Part shown: positions 55,961 to 64,000 of the stretch, one piece after another | Position numbering within the stretch: position 1 is the stretch's first letter | How the letters are laid out: every line of letters begins with the position of its first letter | Source: Streptococcus hyovaginalis DSM 12219 | GTDB taxonomy: Bacteria > Bacillota > Bacilli > Lactobacillales > Streptococcaceae | NCBI RefSeq assembly: GCF_000420785.1 | Contig: NZ_ATVP01000002.1 | Span: 62,001-126,000, forward strand | Direction: 5' to 3' | Length of the DNA: 64,000 nucleotides | Notes under the pieces: generated by a model | What the model was told of the DNA's origin: nothing | The model's database searches: none | Seen by the model: only the letters and a program-made list of their open reading frames with translations | Position numbers and translations under genes: made by a program

Positions 55961-56698
55961 ATGATGAAAAAACCAATTATTGCGATAACGGCTGATAGTA
56001 TTGTTGAACCATCAGCGATTATTAATCAAGTTTATGCTGATTTTGCGCCACGCGATCTGAAAGAGGCGGTCATTGCTTCTGGTGGCATTCCTGTGATTTT
56101 ACCATTTCCAGATGATCCGCGAAAAGCAGAAGGCTTTGCTAAGGAAACAGCCCCGTTGTTTGATGGTTTTATCATTCCAGGTGGACCGGATGTCGATCCT
56201 ACTTTCTATGATGAAGAGCCTATTCGTGAACTTGGCCGTACTGCTTATCAGCGTGATGCCTATGAAAAAGCTATCGTTGAGGTAGCTAAAGATTTAGGAA
56301 AGCCAGTTTTTGGGATTTGCCGTGGCTTGCAGATTATTAACGTGGCTTTTGGTGGCAATCTTTATCAAGATTTAGCCAAGCAGAACCCAGATAGCTATAT
56401 GAAGCACTCGCAGAGCGCACCAGGGCATTTTCCAACGCACTTTGCGACTATTGCTAAGGACAGTGAGTTTTATGGTATTTTCGGAGAAAAAGCCTATGTG
56501 AATTCACGCCATCACCAAGCGGTAAAAGATGTAGCACTAGGTTATCGTGTCACAGCAACAGCAGCTGACGGTGTGACGGAAGCTATTGAATCTGATGACC
56601 AGTTGATTACGGCCGTGCAATGGCATCCTGAAAACATGTGGCGTGAAGACGCCAAACAATTGGAGATTTTCAAGCAATTTGTAGCTAAGTGCCGTTAA
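55961..56698 (+). CDS. gamma-glutamyl-gamma-aminobutyrate hydrolase family (peptidase C26)
   Basis: A 245-residue class I glutamine-amidotransferase-like hydrolase. Nucleophile in VFGICRGLQIINVAFGG, oxyanion region IIPGGPDVDP and catalytic His-Glu in VQWHPENMW. Cleaves gamma-glutamyl amides in the family. An APC permease gene follows 36 nt later, so the pair may import and hydrolyse a gamma-glutamyl compound. TGAGGAG before two adjacent ATGs; either could be used. Confidence 0.9.
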   Translation: MMKKPIIAITADSIVEPSAIINQVYADFAPRDLKEAVIASGGIPVILPFPDDPRKAEGFAKETAPLFDGFIIPGGPDVDPTFYDEEPIRELGRTAYQRDAYEKAIVEVAKDLGKPVFGICRGLQIINVAFGGNLYQDLAKQNPDSYMKHSQSAPGHFPTHFATIAKDSEFYGIFGEKAYVNSRHHQAVKDVALGYRVTATAADGVTEAIESDDQLITAVQWHPENMWREDAKQLEIFKQFVAKCR

Positions 56699-56734
56699 GA
56701 AGAGATTAAGTAGGAAAAGGTTAAGGGAAAGTTT

Positions 56735-58021
56735 ATGGATAAAAAACAAATCAAGCCTATGGGCTTTTGGAGTATGTTGCTCTTTGGGATTACCGCGATT
56801 ATTGGCTCAGGGATCTTCTTGCTCCCGAGTTCGGGCGTGCAACTGATTGGGGTTGCCTCTATCTTTGTGCTCTTATTTGATGCTCTATTGGTGATCAGTA
56901 TCGCCCTTTGTTTTGCTAAAGCAGCCACTTATTTTGATCGAGATGGCGGTCCTTACTTATATGCCAAAGAAGCTTTTGGCAATTTCGTTGGTTTCGAAGT
57001 TGGTTTTGTTACATGGGCCATTCGCTTGATTGCCCAAGCCACTATGGCAGTCGCCTTTACCACAGCTTTGGGTTCTATTTTTCCATATTTTGCGACTCAA
57101 ACAGGAAAGATGCTGGTAGCCAGTATTCTGATTATCGGTTTATCCGCAACTAATATTGCTGGGGTTAATCTCTCAAAGATTCTCATTAATACGGTAACAG
57201 TTGCTAAGTTGTTACCCTTGATCTTATTTGTGGCAGTCGGTATTTTCTTTATCAAGGGAAATAACTTTAACCCAATGTTCCCTGGAGGAGAATACGTCAG
57301 TGGTTCTTTTGGCCAAGCAGCTGTAACGCTATTTTATGCCTTTACAGGATTTGAAGGGATTGTTGTTGCTGCGGGAGATATGGAGAATCCTAAGAAGAAT
57401 TTACCTAAGGTTGTTTTTCTAAGTATCTTAGTCGTTTCCCTATTTTATGTTTTAATACAGATAGTGTCGATTGGGATTCTGGGTCCTGAAGCGGCTGCGG
57501 CCTCATCTGTTCCTATCCAGGATGCCTTTGAGCGTGTGGCAGGTGGTTTTGGGAAAGCCCTCATTTCTGCAGGAACGCTTTTGTCGACGGGTGGACTCTT
57601 GATTTCTTCGGTATATTTGACACCTCGTTCAGGTAGTGCCTTGGCAGAAAATGGGATGTTACCAGCTGTTGTGGCTAAGCGAAATCGATTCAACGCCCCT
57701 TATGTGGCCATTATCATTTCGGCCATCATTGTTCTAGCTATTGCTTGGTCAGGAACTTTCTCAAGTTTAGCGATGATCTCAGCGATTTCGCGTTTTGCGC
57801 AATACATTCCAACCTGTTTAGCCGTTCTTGTGTTTGCTAAAACTAAAAAGGAGGTGACCAGTAGCTTTACATTACCATTTGGGTGGTTTATCCCAGTTTT
57901 AGCTCTTTTCGTCAGTGCTTGGTTACTCTTCCAAGTTAGTGGTGAACAACTTCTTTGGGGCTTGGGAGCACTATTGGTTGCTGTACCGTTTTACTTTGTG
58001 ACGGGGTCTTATAAGAAATAG
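56735..58021 (+). CDS. APC-family amino acid permease
   Basis: A 428-residue, 12-segment transporter of the amino acid-polyamine-organocation superfamily; N-terminal GFWSMLLFGITAIIGSGIFLLPSS holds the unwound TM1 G-S-G-I-F motif. Substrate not deducible; the adjacent C26 hydrolase suggests a glutamyl compound or GABA-like substrate. AAGGGAAAG before the ATG. Confidence 0.9.
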   Translation: MDKKQIKPMGFWSMLLFGITAIIGSGIFLLPSSGVQLIGVASIFVLLFDALLVISIALCFAKAATYFDRDGGPYLYAKEAFGNFVGFEVGFVTWAIRLIAQATMAVAFTTALGSIFPYFATQTGKMLVASILIIGLSATNIAGVNLSKILINTVTVAKLLPLILFVAVGIFFIKGNNFNPMFPGGEYVSGSFGQAAVTLFYAFTGFEGIVVAAGDMENPKKNLPKVVFLSILVVSLFYVLIQIVSIGILGPEAAAASSVPIQDAFERVAGGFGKALISAGTLLSTGGLLISSVYLTPRSGSALAENGMLPAVVAKRNRFNAPYVAIIISAIIVLAIAWSGTFSSLAMISAISRFAQYIPTCLAVLVFAKTKKEVTSSFTLPFGWFIPVLALFVSAWLLFQVSGEQLLWGLGALLVAVPFYFVTGSYKK

Positions 58022-58030
58022 TAAGCAAAT

Positions 58031-58063
58031 AACGTCTGATTATGTATCAGATGTTATTTTTTT
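58031..58063 (+). terminator. terminator after the APC permease
   Basis: AACGTCTGAT, loop TATGT, ATCAGATGTT, then seven T. Confidence 0.92.
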
Positions 58064-58157
58064 GTCTTGGTAGTCATGTCACACATGATATTAATCTTGT
58101 TCAATGATTTTTACTAAACTTTTACCAAGATCAAACAATATATTAACTCTATTAGTG

Positions 58158-58203
58158 TTGATATAACAAGATGGAAGTGTTATACTTTTTGAAAGCGTTA
58201 TCA
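58158..58203 (+). promoter_or_regulatory. GH101 promoter with a CcpA cre site
   Basis: TTGATA-17-TATACT (58158-58186). TGAAAGCGTTATCA at 58190-58203 fits the cre consensus TGWAANCGNTNWCA at every position and lies across the expected transcription start, so CcpA should repress the gene when preferred sugars are present. Confidence 0.88.
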
Positions 58204-58238
58204 AAAAGTGCTTAGGATAATTAATTTAAAGGAGGTAG

Positions 58239-64000
<5,762 letters not shown>

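Overview
The window is a low-GC Gram-positive chromosome segment and is confidently Streptococcus. Supporting evidence: a fasBCA/fasX locus, a hrcA-grpE-dnaK-dnaJ operon with CIRCE operators, the rnpA-yidC-khpB-rpmH block, an LPxTG-type surface glycosidase with a YSIRK signal, and extended -10 (TGnTATAAT) promoters throughout. I could not fix the species; the gene set looks pyogenic-like. No tRNA, rRNA, CRISPR array or intact insertion sequence was seen.

Layout. 0-5 kb: end of lplA, def, two NCS2 nucleobase permeases (the second, pyrP, behind a PyrR-type attenuator), and rpsO. 4.9-14.1 kb: an accessory block separating rpsO from pnp. It holds a hairpin-rich noncoding stretch, a divergent 26-residue hydrophobic peptide gene, a two-gene ABC transporter, a ComR-like regulator, an 11-codon peptide gene with its own promoter and terminator, a fetAB iron exporter with a frameshift in fetA, a two-component system, a CPBP protease-like gene and a broken PrsW-like gene. 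14.3-23 kb: housekeeping genes (pnp, sseB-like, cysE, cysS, mrnC, carbonic anhydrase, AIM24 family, gltX). 23-26.6 kb: fasB, fasC, fasA and a fasX-type small RNA. 26.7-35 kb: phosphatase-like and cell-wall enzymes, then hrcA-grpE-dnaK-dnaJ, interrupted by a MITE-like element and by a GNAT gene with tandem repeats. 35-41 kb: a rearranged region (VOC gene, nucleoside phosphorylase, a truA/VOC chimera, a higher-GC ACT-UPF0210 pair, a phosphorylase remnant, then intact truA). 41-53 kb: vitamin kinase and ECF S-component, mscS-like, tig, argGH, rnpA-yidC-khpB, a LytTR/DUF3021 pair, rpmH. 53-64 kb: MATE pump, ruvB, a C26 hydrolase with an amino-acid permease, and the start of a large GH101 endo-alpha-N-acetylgalactosaminidase that runs off the window.

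Most interesting. (1) A ComRS-like quorum-sensing circuit: the ComR-like regulator is followed by an inverted-repeat box (AGGACA-TTAT-TGTCCT), a T-tract, a -10 and an 11-residue ORF (MNFGSILWFFI) closed by a terminator. A near-copy of the box with the same spacing drives the ABC transporter, so regulator, peptide and transporter form one predicted regulon. (2) FasB keeps the phosphoacceptor His box but has lost the ATP-binding N and G boxes, whereas FasC keeps N and G boxes but has lost the His: two complementary half-kinases. (3) A gene fusing the promoter and first codons of truA to the second half of a VOC gene, best explained by tandem duplication and deletion, with a second phosphorylase remnant as supporting scar.
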